A stretch of DNA of 64,000 nt from Cordilura impudica (GCA_963682025.1 OY821518.1:143506529-143570528), one strand, 5' to 3'; positions 1 to 12,826 are shown, counted from the first letter of the stretch. Program-made: numbers and translations. The notes: a model not told the origin generated them from the sequence alone.

Positions 1-189
1 CCGTGTTAAGATTTTAAAAGAGAAGGTGAATATTAACATTTGTTTACTGTTAAGTACTTAACATGAGCAAAGAAATATTTTTATTTAAGTAAAAAACGAA
101 AATTTTAATATTTTATTTTTTAAATTTAGTCTATAAACATGTTTCTGGCGAATAATGACTTTTTATTATTATTCAAATAAAAAATAATG

Positions 190-1250
190 TAGGGGAAAGT
201 GGTCGGTTGTCGGCACCCCGCCTTATGTTTTCACAGAAAGCTCATATGGTCATTCTGACAAATGTCAAATGTGCGTTGATTTTACAATTAAAATATTTTT
301 AACGAGTGAAATTCAACTTTCAAGTTTTAAATTGAACTAAATCAATCGAAAAGGTAAGTGCATTGAATATTTGTGAAACAAATTCAGTCAATTTTGTGAT
401 TCAACAATAAACGCCTCGAACATGTTCGCAACCAAAAGTTTTTTTTTTACTTTTCAAAATGGCTGCTAAAATCGACTGTCGGTACCCAGACATGGTCGGT
501 TGTCGGCACTCCTTATTAAACTCTTTCTTTTTACTCATACTCACTGTCTGTCTGTCTATCGTGGGGCAACCCCATTCCCCTTATCCAATTGATCTGAAAC
601 TTGGCCCACAGTCTTGTTGTGACAACAGATTAATTTTGGGGTAGTCACGCACAGTCACGCATAGTCACGCACAGTCACGGAGTGATCTAAATGTTATTTC
701 CCCTCATCCGATCGATCTGAAACTTGGTCGATGGACTTGCTGTGAAAAAGATTAACTTTGGCATAGTCACGCACAGTCATGCATAGTCACGCACAGTCGT
801 GGAGAGATTAAAACCTCCGATCGATCTGAAACTTTGTCCATAGACTTGTTGCGGCCAGAGACTAATTTTAAGATAGTCACGCAAAGTCACGCACTGTCAC
901 GAAGAGATTCAAAACTCATAAGCGTAACGAATGAAAGAGTTTTAATAAAAACTTTGTTTTTATGGGTTAGATTATTTTGTGACAAATTTCAGTGTTGTTT
1001 TTAAAAAATTGTTCGATATTTTTAGCCAGGTCACCCGCAAATCAATCGTCTTCTTCAAAGATGGTTGATTGTGATGCCATGATTAAAGCAATCAATCGAT
1101 TTTTGTTGTAAAAGCTGCCAATAAAATCGACTGCTGCAGCGTACTCGAACATTAAAATAAATAGATTTCCTTTTTTATTTGAATACTGGTGGTTTTCATT
1201 CATATTCTTCCATTTTCAGTGGATTTTCTTAGGGTGCCAACAACCGACCA
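190..1250. repeat. Putative TIR element relic hosting another repeat
   Basis: The motif TGGTCGGTTGTCGGCAC occurs at about 200 and again at about 493, and an inverted version (GTGCCAACAACCGACCA) lies at about 1233-1249, so the block is bounded by inverted copies. AAAATCGACTG also recurs on both sides (about 467 and 1124). A separate repeat (515-920) sits inside. I infer a decayed non-autonomous DNA element. No transposase is visible. Confidence 0.4.
515..920 (+). repeat. Dispersed 'AGTCACGCACAGTCACGC' repeat, copy 1
   Basis: Starts near a GTCTG microsatellite and contains three imperfect units that each carry GATCTGAAACTT followed by several AGTCACGCA words. Unit starts at about 591, 714 and 823 give periods of about 123 and 109 bases. 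Inverted copies lie at 30262-30570 and 56590-57020. The family is not recognised. Confidence 0.6.
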
Positions 1251-1267
1251 TATTTTTGTAAATGTCA

Positions 1268-1564
1268 AAAAACAAGTAAGAGTGTTTAATTCGGTTGGGC
1301 CGAACCTTTTTCATTTTCAATTTTCATTTTTTTTTTTATCATTTTCCATACATCACTTTTCATTTTCCATTTTCGATTTTTCTCTTTTCATTTTCCATTT
1401 TTCATTTTTCATTTTTCAATTTTCATTTTTCATTTTTATATTTTCATTTTCCATTTTTCTTTTTCCATATTCCACTTTCCATTTTTCATTTTTAATTTTT
1501 AATTTTTCATTTTCCATTTGCCATTTTTAATTTAAAATTTTTCAATTTCCATTTTCCATTTTTC

Positions 1565-1596
<32 letters not shown>

Positions 1597-1606
1597 TTCA
1601 CTTTCC

Positions 1607-1638
<32 letters not shown>

Positions 1639-1907
1639 TCCATTTTTCATTTTCCATTTTCCAATTTCCAATTTTCATTTTTCATTTTCCATTTTTAATT
1701 TTTCGTTTTCCGTTTTCCGTTTTCCGTTTTCCATTTTTCATTATTCATTTTTCATTTTCCATTTTTCAATTTCAATTTTTCATTTTCCAATTTTTATTTT
1801 TCATTTTTAATTTTCCATTTTCCATTTTTAATTTTTCATTCTTCATTTTTCATTTTCCATTTTTCATTTTTAATTTTTCATTTGCCATTTTTAATTTAAA
1901 ATTTTTC

Positions 1908-1939
<32 letters not shown>

Positions 1940-2735
1940 TTCATTTTCCTTTTCATTTTCTATTTTCCATTTTCTATTTTCGATTTTTCATATTTCATTT
2001 TCCATTTTTCATTTTTAATTTTTCATTTTTCATTTGCCATTTTTAATTAAAAATTTTTCATTTTCCATTTTTAATTTTTCATTTTCCATTTTTCACTTTC
2101 CATTTTTCATTTTCCATTTATCATTTTTAATTTTCCATTTTTAATTTTCCAGTTTCCAATTTTCATTTTTCATTTTCAATTTTCCATTTTTAATTTTTCG
2201 TTTTCCGTTTTCCATTTTTTATTTTTCATTATTCATTTTTCATTTTCCATTTTTCAATTTTAATTTTTCTTTTTCCATTTTTCAATTTTCATTTTTCATT
2301 TTTCATTCTTCATTTTTCATGTTCCATTTTCCATTTCTAATTTTGCATTTTTAATTTTTCAATTCTCATTTTCCATTTTTAATTTTTCATTTTCCACTTT
2401 TCATTTCCCATTTTTCATTTTCATTTTCCATTTATCATTTTTAATTTTCCATTTTTAATTTTCCAGTTTCCAATTTTCATTTTTCATTTTCAATTTTCCA
2501 TTTTTAATTTTTCGTTTTCCGTTTTCCATTTTTTATTTTTCATTATTCATTTTTCATTTTCCATTTTTCAATTTTAATTTTTCTTTTTCCATTTTTCAAT
2601 TTTCATTTTTCATTCTTCATTTTTCATTTTTCATGTTCCATTTTCCATTTCTAATTTTGCATTTTTAATTTTTCAATTCTCATTTTCCATTTTTAATTTT
2701 TCATTTTCCACTTTTCATTTCCCATTTTTCATTTT

Positions 2736-2768
<33 letters not shown>

Positions 2769-2807
2769 TTAATTTTTCAATTTTCATTTTTCATTTTTCA
2801 ATTTTCA

Positions 2808-2838
<31 letters not shown>

Positions 2839-3240
2839 TTCATTTTCCATTTTTTATTTTTATTAATTTTTAATTTTTAATATTTAATTTCAATGATAAA
2901 AAAATATGTGGTAAAACTTGCTTAGGCCAATGTGACACGTGCAGTATTAATATACCCACAACTGTAATTACTTCAGCAATACGAAGAATTACAACATATA
3001 CAACATATCTTAAGAAAAACAACAAACACACTGAAAAATTTTATTTTTTCAAGAGTTTTTTCAAAGTTTCATTCATAGCTCGTGAACCCTTTGACCGATT
3101 TTGACGATTTTAAATAGCAACTCCTTTGGGATGTTAATAAACGATTTTATACAAAAACGAACAGTCTAGCTTAGATATTGACGGAGTGATCATGATTTCC
3201 ACAGACAGACCTTAAGGGGTGAAAACCTTAAGGGAGTAGA
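1268..3240 (-). repeat. Composite element with heptamer array (copy A)
   Basis: About 1.58 kb (1300-2880) is a degenerate array. Read on the minus strand the units are seven bases long, mainly TGAAAAA, TGGAAAA and TTAAAAA. The flank 2895-3210 is single-copy-like sequence that recurs in the opposite orientation at 49805-50150, and the other end (1276-1308) has AGTGTTTAATTCGG, matching the far end of copy B (about 52770-52800). So the array is carried inside a dispersed element rather than being local slippage. Confidence 0.75.
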
Positions 3241-4810
3241 TTCTAATGACGTAACGGGTACATTCAATTGTTTCTCGGGAAAAATGACACAGACAGGATC
3301 AAAGTAAAAAATATCAGATTTTTCTTATAAGTATCATTTTCAAGTGGCCTAAATCGATTATTTTGGACTGATCTGTCTTTTTTTTTGCATTTTTCTCTTA
3401 CATTACAATAAATTTATCCCTTTCTACTATCATTACAAATTATATACATGACAACGAACCGATCAAAACTAATTATTTATAATTAGATTTTTTTTTAACT
3501 AATGTCCATTAAAATTAATACACACAACAATGACCGAATTTTGTTCCCCTTTTTTCAACGCAAAATAACACTAAATTTTGATTACATTTTATGCATAAAA
3601 ATACTTTTTTTACGGTTGTATATTTCATTAAGTTAATTTTTAAAATGGTAAATGCAAACAGAAAATTTATAAAACAATAACTAATCATGATATGGATATA
3701 GTCAAAAAGTTCGACTATATCGAGTTGGAAAGTGATAAATAAAATTTTTACTTAATAACTGACAACTACTGAAACTGATTCCCCACAACTCAATAATTTC
3801 TTACGTTTCTATATATTTTCAACTTTTTCAATCAATGCTTTTGCAAATTTGCAAAAAGCAAAAGATAAAACAAAATCTACACGTAATCATATATCCAATT
3901 GTGGTGGTAGTATGATTAATAAATAATAAAATAAAAAAACAACAACAATGATCAACAACTACATACTAAATATTTACTCGTATTAACTTGTTTGTTAAGT
4001 TACTTACAGCTGTTGCTATTTCAGTTTTGTCTTGACTTGCAATATGTCTATTCTCTTTGAACCATGATGAAAGCGATACAAAAATAAGAAAGACACATAA
4101 GTTAGCAAACAATAATTTCAGAAACCCAACACACATCAGTAATGACGTTTCATTCTTTTTTTTTTTTTTTTTCAAACAGAAAGATATTGTTTTCTATTCG
4201 TTTAATTTTTAATATCATATTACGATTACGAATCATAGCACAGGTATTTTCGTGTATTTATATATATATATATATAATTTTCACAATCACGTGGCGATCT
4301 TATTAGACACGGTTTGCAAACAAAAAATTAAGAATATAATCAAAAGAGAAGTGGTTAATTGACTTTATCTATAATTTATTAAATTGTTTTGTGAGAATTT
4401 ATACAATATCATCGGTCAAAAGTGCTCAGTAGTTGATATACAAGTTTGGAGCGAATACAAAATATCGTAATTGTTTCATTTTATTCATTCATAGGTGTTT
4501 CAAGGTTGAAACGTCTACTACTGTATGGACTACTTGAGTTAAGATTGTCTTGCAAAAGCAGTTTAAATATGTAAAAGCTAAAAACCTATATGATAAAGGT
4601 TTATACAAAACAAGAGCTGTTTACAATCTAGCTGCCACTTAAATTAAATTTTTCAAATTAACTGCTAACTCGAGTTTAAATATTGCGAAAATTCGTCAAA
4701 TTCCAAATTTGTAAAAAAATTATTCTTTTGTTTTTAATAATAAAAAAAAAATATCAGTACAAAAGTTAGATATTTTGTAATTGTTTGGGCTCTATGCATA
4801 AAAAAAAAAA
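3241..4810. other. Unassigned AT-rich intronic sequence
   Basis: No coding region is supported. It holds a poly-T run near 4152-4171 and a short (TA)n near 4258-4276. On the gene model it lies in the first intron of BicD. Confidence 0.5.
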
Positions 4811-4811
4811 T

Positions 4812-5215
4812 AAGAAACAAGTATTAAAATTACATTCGGTGTAGACCGATTATATGATATCATATACCATGCGTTTAGAGAAATAGTCTTAGGTCCAACT
4901 AATTGGATATGGAAGAAGATAAGCATAAATCAAAATTGAGAAAAATATGTGCAATACTTTTGTGTTTGATAGATTTAAGTAAAGATCGGAAATCAGCGTT
5001 ATATATGTGGAGGGGCTATGACTAATAGTTGTCCGACGGAGTTTATTTTAGGACTACTGATTGTAATAAACACACAAACCGAATTTAACCGAGATCTTTA
5101 TGATAATTTGGATCGTATGGCAATTTATTTCGATCTCATAGTGGTCATTTTTGGTTGTTACGGACATCAGCACAAACTCATTATACCCTGACCACATAGT
5201 GGTAGAGGGTATAAA
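4812..5215 (+). repeat. Dispersed 'repeat C', partial copy
   Basis: Begins with ACAAGTATTAAAATTACATT and a GTAGACCGAT remnant of the palindromic head, and ends with CCACATAGTGGTAGAGGGTA. It belongs to the family best preserved at 43493-44287 and lacks about 300 bases of it. Confidence 0.7.
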
Positions 5216-5587
5216 AATATGTATAAGTTCACAACTTTATAGCAATTGACACACGTAAAAAGTTTGACACAATTTATTTAAGCAGTTAGTTTTTTTTTTT
5301 TTTTTGTTTTTTTAAGAACAACAACAATACTACTGTAGTAATATAAACAAATATTTTTGGGTATCTTTTAATTTTATTGTTCAACATTACTTTTATATTC
5401 CTTCTGACAATATGACTTCTGTAACCCTGCAAAATAGCATTTTTTCATTGTTCATCTTATCGTTTGAAGATATTTTTCTGTCGATCCCAGAAAAGTACGA
5501 AAATATGTTTTATTTATTTTTAATTTTCGTTTATTACATTATTTTATTAAAAATATAAATGTAAGGGTGGAGTGATGTTGCATGTTT

Positions 5588-6290
5588 TTATACCCTATAC
5601 CACTATGTGATCAGGGTATACTGACTTTGTGCTGATGTTTGTAACTACCAATTGACTTAGAATCACTTTCTGCATCGATTTAGCGATGTCCGTCCGTCCG
5701 CCCGTCTGTCCGTCTGTGTGCCCATGTAATACTTGTAACCAAACTACAGGTCGCAAATATGAATAGATTTTGATGAAATTTGGTATATAAACTTCTATCG
5801 GCCATAAGATGAATACTATTGAAATTTGTGAAAATCGGTGCATGGTCAGTCCCCACACAAATTATCATATAGATCTCGGTTTTGTGTGTGTTTATTACAA
5901 TCAGTAATCCAAAAATAAACCCTATAGGACAATTCTTACTCATAGTCCCCATATAAAGCTGCTTCCCGATCTTCACTTAAATCTATCAAAAAACAAATAT
6001 ATTGCACATATTTTTCTTAAATTTGGTTTTTGCAAAAAATAATTGATTACTAAATATGGTCAGGCTCGATCCATTTTTCGACCTGGTCCCCAATATAAAT
6101 ATAGCATCCAATAATAACTTTATCAGATCTGCAGGCAAACAAATTAATAATAATTCCACTCAGATTTGTTTAATGCTTATAGTCTATACCCAATTAGTTG
6201 GACCTAAACCAATTCTCTAAACGCTTGGTATGGGGTATCACATAGTTGTTCTAGACTAACTATAATTTTCTTAATTGTTTTTTATTATTT
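5588..6290 (-). repeat. Dispersed 'repeat C', near full copy
   Basis: Inverse orientation to its neighbour at 4812-5215. It begins with ATACCCTATACCACTATGTG, has the (GTCC)n tract at 5688-5715, and ends near TTCTTAATTGTTTTT. Together the two copies form an inverted pair separated by about 370 bases. Confidence 0.75.
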
Positions 6291-6540
6291 CTAATTCAAC
6301 TCGGCTCTAAGTCGGAAACTGTAAAATTACTATACATACATACATATACATATACATATAGACATATACTTTTAAAGATGTATAAATTAAAAAAATTTTC
6401 AAAATATTCTATTTGATCAACGTTATATCGCTGACCCCATTTAATCTGACGAAAACTAGCATTATACTTTGTATAATGTCAAATTTGGAATAATCACAAA
6501 TTTTGTCAAATATTTTTAAAAATATGATGTTTACAAATTC

Positions 6541-7054
6541 GTGTCTGTGAAGTTGGCATCTCAAATTTTAACATCCCACTAAAAACATGCAAATTTACTT
6601 GCATCCAGCATAGTTCTATAGTTCCTGCAATAGTTCTTCAATAGTTCTGTTGATTTGACCTTAAAATCGCGATTTAAAGATTTAAAGGTATGAGATGCCA
6701 ACTTCGCAAAATCTGATGAGATGCTGAGATTTTTTTTGCGAAGTTAGCATCACATACCTTCAAATCGCGATTTTAAGGCAGAATCAGCAGAACTATTGTT
6801 AAAACCATCGGAGACTATAGAACTATGCTGGATGCAACTTCTCTAAGGTCATATATTCAAAATCTGATGAGATGCTGAGATTTTTTTTGCGAAGTTAGCA
6901 TCACATACCTTTAAATCTTTAAATCGCGATTTTAAGGTCAAATCAATAGAACTATTGAAGAACTATTGCAGGAACTATAGAACTATGCTGGATGCAAGTA
7001 AATTTGCATGTTTTTAGTGAGATGCTAAAATTTGAGATGCCAACTTCACAGACA
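6541..7054. mobile_element. Foldback-type element with 10-bp target duplication
   Basis: The left arm (6541 to about 6720) and right arm (about 6880 to 7054) are near-perfect inverted copies, starting GTGTCTGTGAAGTTGGCATC and ending with its complement. A second, direct copy of part of the right arm lies at 6710-6840. The ten bases TTACAAATTC are present on both sides (6531-6540 and 7055-7064), as expected for a target-site duplication. Long terminal inverted repeats with a 9-10 bp duplication are typical of Foldback or Mutator-like elements. It encodes nothing. Confidence 0.8.
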
Positions 7055-7703
7055 TTACAAATTCATTGTATTCAATTGCATTTCAATCTCCAATTTTGCA
7101 GTCGCGAGTAAATCTTATTGTAATTGAATTACAAATCTTTCTACTTAAAAAAAATAACAACTGTGATAATTCAAATATGTACCCTCATGATATTTTGGAG
7201 ACAACTTGCTTAGAGACAGCTATCTATTGCAGTCTAAGATTTTCTGAAATATATTTTTAAAATTAAGATTTTTATGCTTTCTACACATATTTATATGTAT
7301 TGATTTGTAACTCGACAAATAGTTTTTATGTAGAATAGAATGAGGAACCAGTTTTAAATTTCCAGGTTTGAACGAAATACCAGCTTTCGGTATTTGATAG
7401 AGTGTTGGGTGTAGTTTTATCAGGGTTTTTTTTTCAATAATCGATCATTATTACATGTTTTCCGGTTTTCAATCTATAAACTTATAATCTACTTTCCTAT
7501 TCAGATTCTATAAATTCTGATTCTATTCCACTGACAACTTCATAGAGTAAATCTTTAATTTTCAAATGAAAAATAATAAATTTTTTTGTTACAGCTACAA
7601 CTTTTATCTATTGTTAACATAACCAATATTTTAGGATGTTACGATTTTTTTAACGACAAAAATTCGTTAGAAAAAAGTTATAGTATGAGTTATATGGACA
7701 ATT

Positions 7704-7782
7704 ATAGGTGAGTAGGTAGCGTGCTCGCCTATCATGCGGGGGTCGTGGGTTCGATTCCCACCAGAGGCTTTGGTGTGTCGCT

Positions 7783-7824
<42 letters not shown>

Positions 7825-7872
7825 GCCAATATTAGAATCTGCAGACAAGCCACTCGGCTTCGCGGAACTAGG

Positions 7873-7909
<37 letters not shown>
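7704..7909 (+). mobile_element. tRNA-derived SINE, copy 1
   Basis: The head resembles a tRNA: GTGGG-TTCGATT-CCCAC (about 7745-7761) folds as a T arm and serves as a B box, and CTCGC-CTATCAT-GCGGG upstream can form an anticodon-like arm. The acceptor stem does not close, so this is not a functional tRNA gene. The head is followed by an A run, a short body (GCAGACAAGCCACTCGGCTT) and a second long A tail. A second copy lies on the minus strand at 45010-45153. Confidence 0.75.
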
Positions 7910-7911
<2 letters not shown>

Positions 7912-9305
7912 ATCGAATTATGAACTATAAAATTGCGCTACAGAAATAGGAATATATTTAATAAAATTTTAAATTTTTTAGTTTTTTAAACTGTGACATT
8001 TTCCAAAATGTATATTAGAGGGCTAACATTTCAAATATATCCCGCTCCAACCCAATATGTGTGTTGGAATTTTTATTTGAAGATTTGAAATTTCATATTG
8101 GAATCATATGATTGCGAAAAAGCATTAAAGCATTGATCATATATACATTAGGGAGGTCCTATGTTATATGGGCATTTTTTTAAATGGTGATTTTGGGGAG
8201 TGTCGGGGTCCAGTTTGTTTCCTTTCTATATAAAACTAATAAATGTGAAGTTTGGGGACAATCGGATAAAGAAAAGTTGCGCCGGAAATCGATTGGGAAT
8301 TTCAAGTTTATAAAATATGACTTTTCTCAGATTTTACGAAAATTTCGTTCTATAGTTTAATTTTTTCGAATCGATTCAGTATTAAATTATCTTTCCAAAA
8401 GGCTATATAACTTCAAAATCGAATAAAAACTCGCAAAGTAATAGCAAATGCCCCAGGCCACTTTTGTGCAAAAAAAATACTAGGTCATGATATTTGACGT
8501 CACTTTTTTCAACTTTAAGAAATTGATTAAAGCCATCATTTTTTGTTGGTCGATATACTTATAAGTATTCAGATATCAAGTATTGTTTTATTATCACGTT
8601 GTTCACCTATTGCACAATGAGACCGAAAATAAGTAATTTTTTCGGTAAAATTTTGAAAACTCCTTTTTCAAGTTTTAAAAAATTTTCTTGAACAAAATTT
8701 AAAAAAGATCTGGCCATTTAAAGTTTTGTAAAATACATGTTAGAGATTAACTGTGTGAATTTTTAGGTAAATCACTCTTCTAGAATTTACTTTACAAGGA
8801 TTTATTTTTTGTGGATTTCGAGAGCAATTCGATTTTTTTTTTAAATATTCAGTAAATGTACTCTTTTTAAATACTTTGTATCAAAAATTAATCAGTTTTC
8901 TACTTTTAAATGTTATATTTCATCGTTATAAGTATGGGTTAGGGAACAAAATAATTTTACGTCACTAACCCATTTGGACTTGACGCCACAAATGACCCCA
9001 AGCTATTTTAGGACGATTAATTAAAAAAATTCAAATATTTTGCAAATACTGTTGAATTTTTAAAAGTATTACTTAAAGTATTATAACCAAATGTGTAGAT
9101 CTTCTATGCCTAAAATTTGTGATAAATCCGAGGATGTTAATCCATTTTCAGATATTTTTAAACAAAGATAACCGAAAACGAGTTTTCTATTTGACTCGGT
9201 TAAAACACTATTTTTCCTTTAAAGAAGACTCCTTAATAATGCTTTAAGTGTATTTAGATGCCATATAATTTTTAAGGATGCTAAAATATTGAAATTTGTC
9301 CATTT
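7910..9305. other. Unassigned intronic sequence
   Basis: No open frame of interest and no match to the other repeats in this window. Base composition is less extreme than in the neighbours (for example around 8150-8320), so an old unrecognised transposon is possible. No terminal repeats were found. Confidence 0.4.
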
Positions 9306-9309
9306 TTGT

Positions 9310-9490
9310 GTTATTTTTTATTAACGTCGAACAATGACAATGCAACCGGAACCATTCCATCACCATGTTTGACTGCCTTTTGTGTGTTATTAGTGTTCAA
9401 AGATTGGTTCTTTCTTTGACGTATAATCATGGGGTCCAATGCGATTTACCTTGGTTTCATTGCTCCAAATAAATTTTTTCCCCTCTTCCC
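9310..9490 (-). pseudogene. Tc1-like transposase relic
   Basis: The minus-strand translation reads like the catalytic core of Tc1 transposases: a WSNETKVNRIG segment corresponds to the usual WSDETK.N..GSDG block (the first catalytic Asp reads Asn), and a later KGSQTW*WNGSG segment to the KHGGG...GWNG block. There are stops and frameshifts, and only about 60 codons remain. It has no function. Confidence 0.55.
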
Positions 9491-10225
9491 TTCTTTTTTC
9501 TCTTTCTTTCTGGTTTTTCTTTCGACTAATGTATCCAAATATTTTTGCTTCATCTTATTTCATCTTATTTAAAGAGTTTTTAAAATCAACATGAAAATTA
9601 TTTGCTAAAAATCTCAGATTTTTACACAATTTGGTCGGTATATACATTATATAATATAAAACTAAAGCACACACCACTCTACACATGGTGTTAATTTTAA
9701 AGCGGTGTAACATCTTACCAAATTGATGAGTTATAATTTCAAACGTATAATAACTTCTTTTTTTATGAAATGCGGTTTATTCAAATTATAAAAAATAAAA
9801 ATATAGCTTAACAACTTAACAAAATTTGTATGTTGGTTTTTCAATTGTAGCAAAAGGTAAGAGCTTGAAGATCCGCGGTTTTTACGTTTTTATATGTTTG
9901 TAGAAGACCGCTATTACGAATTTTTACTGTATTACAAATTTAAACCGGAAAACAAACATTAAAATTTTATTTTTGTTTATAAATACTCAATGGACAAAGT
10001 GCAAATCAAGTAGACCACCACCTACAATATTTGTAATGATGAGAGAGCAAACGCATGAGTAGGCAGAATTCATAATGCACACAAACGGACGAAATGCAAC
10101 TGTATATAATAGAAATTGACCACTTTCCATATGATCTTAAAATAACACAATAATTGTATGTATAAAATAATATTAATTTATTTCACATGTTGGTTGTATG
10201 GTTGAAAATTTACGTAGGTACTTAC
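9491..10225. other. BicD intron 1, proximal part
   Basis: Sequence 3' of the BicD exon on the minus strand. The donor (complement of GTAAGT) is at 10220-10225. No further exon or repeat was recognised here. Confidence 0.5.
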
Positions 10226-10477
10226 TTCATGTGTTATTTCCAAATCATGTTTTGCATTGTCATACAATGTTTCCAATTCTTCAAGTCTTAATTCTAGACT
10301 GGACTTTTCTTCCAACAAAGAAAGACCGTACTGGGCCGACTGAGCACGTTCACTTGTGGCTTGATCAAGCTCACGTGTCAAACGTTCAACTTCCATATTT
10401 AAATCATCCATAGATTTGGGTGTAGCGGCTAAACCGTTAATGCCGCCGCCACCACCAGCACCAGAATCCAAAGACAT
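10226..10477 (-). CDS. BicD: Bicaudal-D, first coding exon
   Basis: The 84-codon exon encodes the N-terminus of Bicaudal-D, the coiled-coil adaptor that links dynein-dynactin to cargoes such as mRNPs and vesicles. After a Gly-rich start of about 20 residues, the segments EVERLTRELDQ and AQSAQYGLSLLEEKS, and then EELETLYDNAKHDLEITHE, match the dipteran protein closely, including the coiled-coil heptads. ATG is at 10477-10475 on the minus strand. The exon stops exactly at a consensus donor (GAA|GTAAGT, intron beginning at 10225), and the longer open frame beyond it is intron read-through. No later exon was found below 10225, so intron 1 appears to exceed 10 kb and the rest of the gene lies off the window. 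Gene identity is very likely correct; the start is supported by position and by conservation downstream of it. Confidence 0.93.
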
Positions 10478-12480
10478 GTTAGCAGAGACTAATCTTTTTG
10501 TTGTTGCGTTGAGTTGTTATGACAGGACAGCAGGACTCGTGTTGAAGAATTGGAGATGTGTATGTTCGAAAAATTTTTTGTGTGTGTTTATTTTGGTGTA
10601 GTAGAGCAAATCAGAAAGTAGTAGAGGGGTGGCTTTTTGTGTTTTCGTTTTCTTTAAAAATTTTTTTTGTTAATGGACGGGGTTTAGAACATAATGGAAA
10701 GGATGGATTTATGTTGTGTTATTTTATGAAAAAATTTTATTTTTGGCAATTTTCATATCTTATTTTTTTTTTTTTAATTTTAGAATTGGTGCGGCTACTC
10801 TTTTTTATATTGTGGGCGGAATTGTGATGTTTTTTTTTTATAGTTTTGGCCGTTATTTATTTCTTCTTGTTTTTGTTAATCGTTGTTATAATTGGAGGGT
10901 TTAATTATTTATTTTTATAATTTTTTTTTTTTTTTGTTACAATTTCACTTGTTTAATGATGTTTTTCGTTTTTGGACGTATTCTCTATAAATTCTTGTTG
11001 TTTTTTTTTTTGTGTTGGTTGTGTATTTTTTCTTTTTGTTTGTTTTTTCTCTCCAGTTCTTTACACCTTTTTCGATAACACAAGAGAAATTTAAATTTGA
11101 ATTTATTTTCTCTCTTTTGTTATATTAAAAGCTCTCTTCCGTTTATTTCTTTTGTTCTGCAATTCCGAATGAAGAAAAAAAACTAAATTGGAATTTTTTC
11201 TCGTGTTTTTGTACCCCTTTCTAATTGAAATTTTTCTAATTTGAACGTATGCAATTAATTGAAAAATAATTAAATTTTTTTAAAACAAAACTCAGAACTT
11301 TATGATTTCACCTAAATTAAATGAATCTTTATGCCTCAAAAAACAGGAACAAATAACTTAAGACTTATATTGAAGCAGCATTAGTAGTAGTGACATCACG
11401 ATTTCCTCACTTTTTTAGATTTAACACTACACTGATTTTTTATCCAACACACTTTCTTTTTTCTAATAAATTTTGCACATTTTTTTTCACAACTATTTCA
11501 AGTTTTAGCAAATCATTTGTTTTAAAGCATAACTTAAATTAAACACTTATTTTATAAAACTTTATTTGGAAAATATAACTTTTGAAAAGAAATGTTTCTT
11601 TTTTGGTAAATGAAAAAATCCAACTTCTTTCCACACAACCACGTCTCTTCTCAACGTGAGTGAGTGAAGGAATGCACAAAAGGAGAATATACAAAAAGAC
11701 AAAGTCAAAGCCACAGAATTAAAAACGCAATTAACGCCGATAATATATATGTTTCTGTTCTCTTTTATTTAAAGTACTATTGTTGACAAATTTAAAATCA
11801 TTGATTTAATAAATTCCAAAACAATATTAATTTTAACAATAAATAAGATACTTATATATCTACAATTAAACATGATTTTGTATTCATAATGACAATTAAT
11901 AGAGTTACCAATTCCTGAGTTGACAATTGCAGGGTGACTACAAAAATTACTTTATGTTGCAGAGTAGTAGTAGTTTTCATTAAGACCGTTTTTTTATTTT
12001 ATTCAAACAATATAATGGTTATCAAAAAAATTGCCACAACTGCTACTGTTTAAAGTATACAAAATAGTTTATCAGTATTTGTAGTTTTAACGTATATTTA
12101 AAAAAAAAAAACAATAAAAAAAAACTCACACACATTTAAGATTTCATTCAAAATTTTAAGCTATACTTTCATTTCATATTGATTCATTTATAAAAAAAAT
12201 TAAATTTTTTGACATATAATCCAATTGAAAACGGTTAGTTTGATTTGATTAGATTAATTTGATTTAAAAAAGTTATTTACTATAAAGGTTATATCAAGAA
12301 TCATACATTCTTGGTTATATGTATGATTCTTGATTTCACAACAAAACGAAACATGTAATTTTCCAAAAAAAAATATATAACAAGTATATAAATTGAACCC
12401 AGCGCCATCTACTTGTGATAATTCACTATCCGCCCCCATAATATTATAAACGCAAACCAATATGTCAAAAATAACTGCTG
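10478..12480 (-). promoter_or_regulatory. BicD: BicD 5' UTR and upstream region, approximate
   Basis: T-rich sequence (plus strand) immediately upstream of the BicD start codon, largely free of the repeats found elsewhere in the window. The transcription start cannot be placed from sequence alone. Open frames on the plus strand here are low-complexity Phe/Leu-rich shadows of poly-T tracts. Beyond about 11700 I see only AT-rich spacer. Confidence 0.4.
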
Positions 12481-12621
12481 CTTATTTTTTTGTTATTTGG
12501 TAATCGATAATCGTTATGCGAATCGGTTATCGTATCTAAAACACTTATCGCGCATCCAGACGGATGTCAAACTCGGTTTTTTTTACAACAAACACACTAG
12601 TAATTCTCGCATCAAATGAAA

Positions 12622-12826
12622 GTCCCGGTTTACACATGAAATTTTTCTTTCTGAAACTATTTGAAATTCTCTTTTAAACTTTCATCCGTGTCTACTACAC
12701 ACTGAAATTTTTGTATTGAAATTCAAGATTTGTACATGTTTACTTTATCATTTTATCTATTTATTTTATCATTTTATTTCATTAAATTAACTTTATTTCA
12801 ATTTATTATCTTTCTTAACACAAAAG
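12622..12826. mobile_element. MITE-A, left half (split by LINE)
   Basis: Matches the first half of the intact copy at 17568-17935, beginning GTCCCGGTTTACACATGAAA and breaking at CTTTCTTAACACAAA. The right half resumes at 15846, so a LINE inserted into this MITE. Confidence 0.75.

Noticed and set aside
1189..1530. Phe/Ser-rich open frame of 113 codons
   Set aside because: Translation of the heptamer array.
7704..7775. Functional tRNA gene
   Set aside because: T arm is good but the acceptor stem does not pair and it is followed by A-tailed SINE sequence.
10198..10413. Plus-strand open frame opposite the BicD exon
   Set aside because: Shadow of the conserved BicD coding strand; no similarity or codon pattern of its own.
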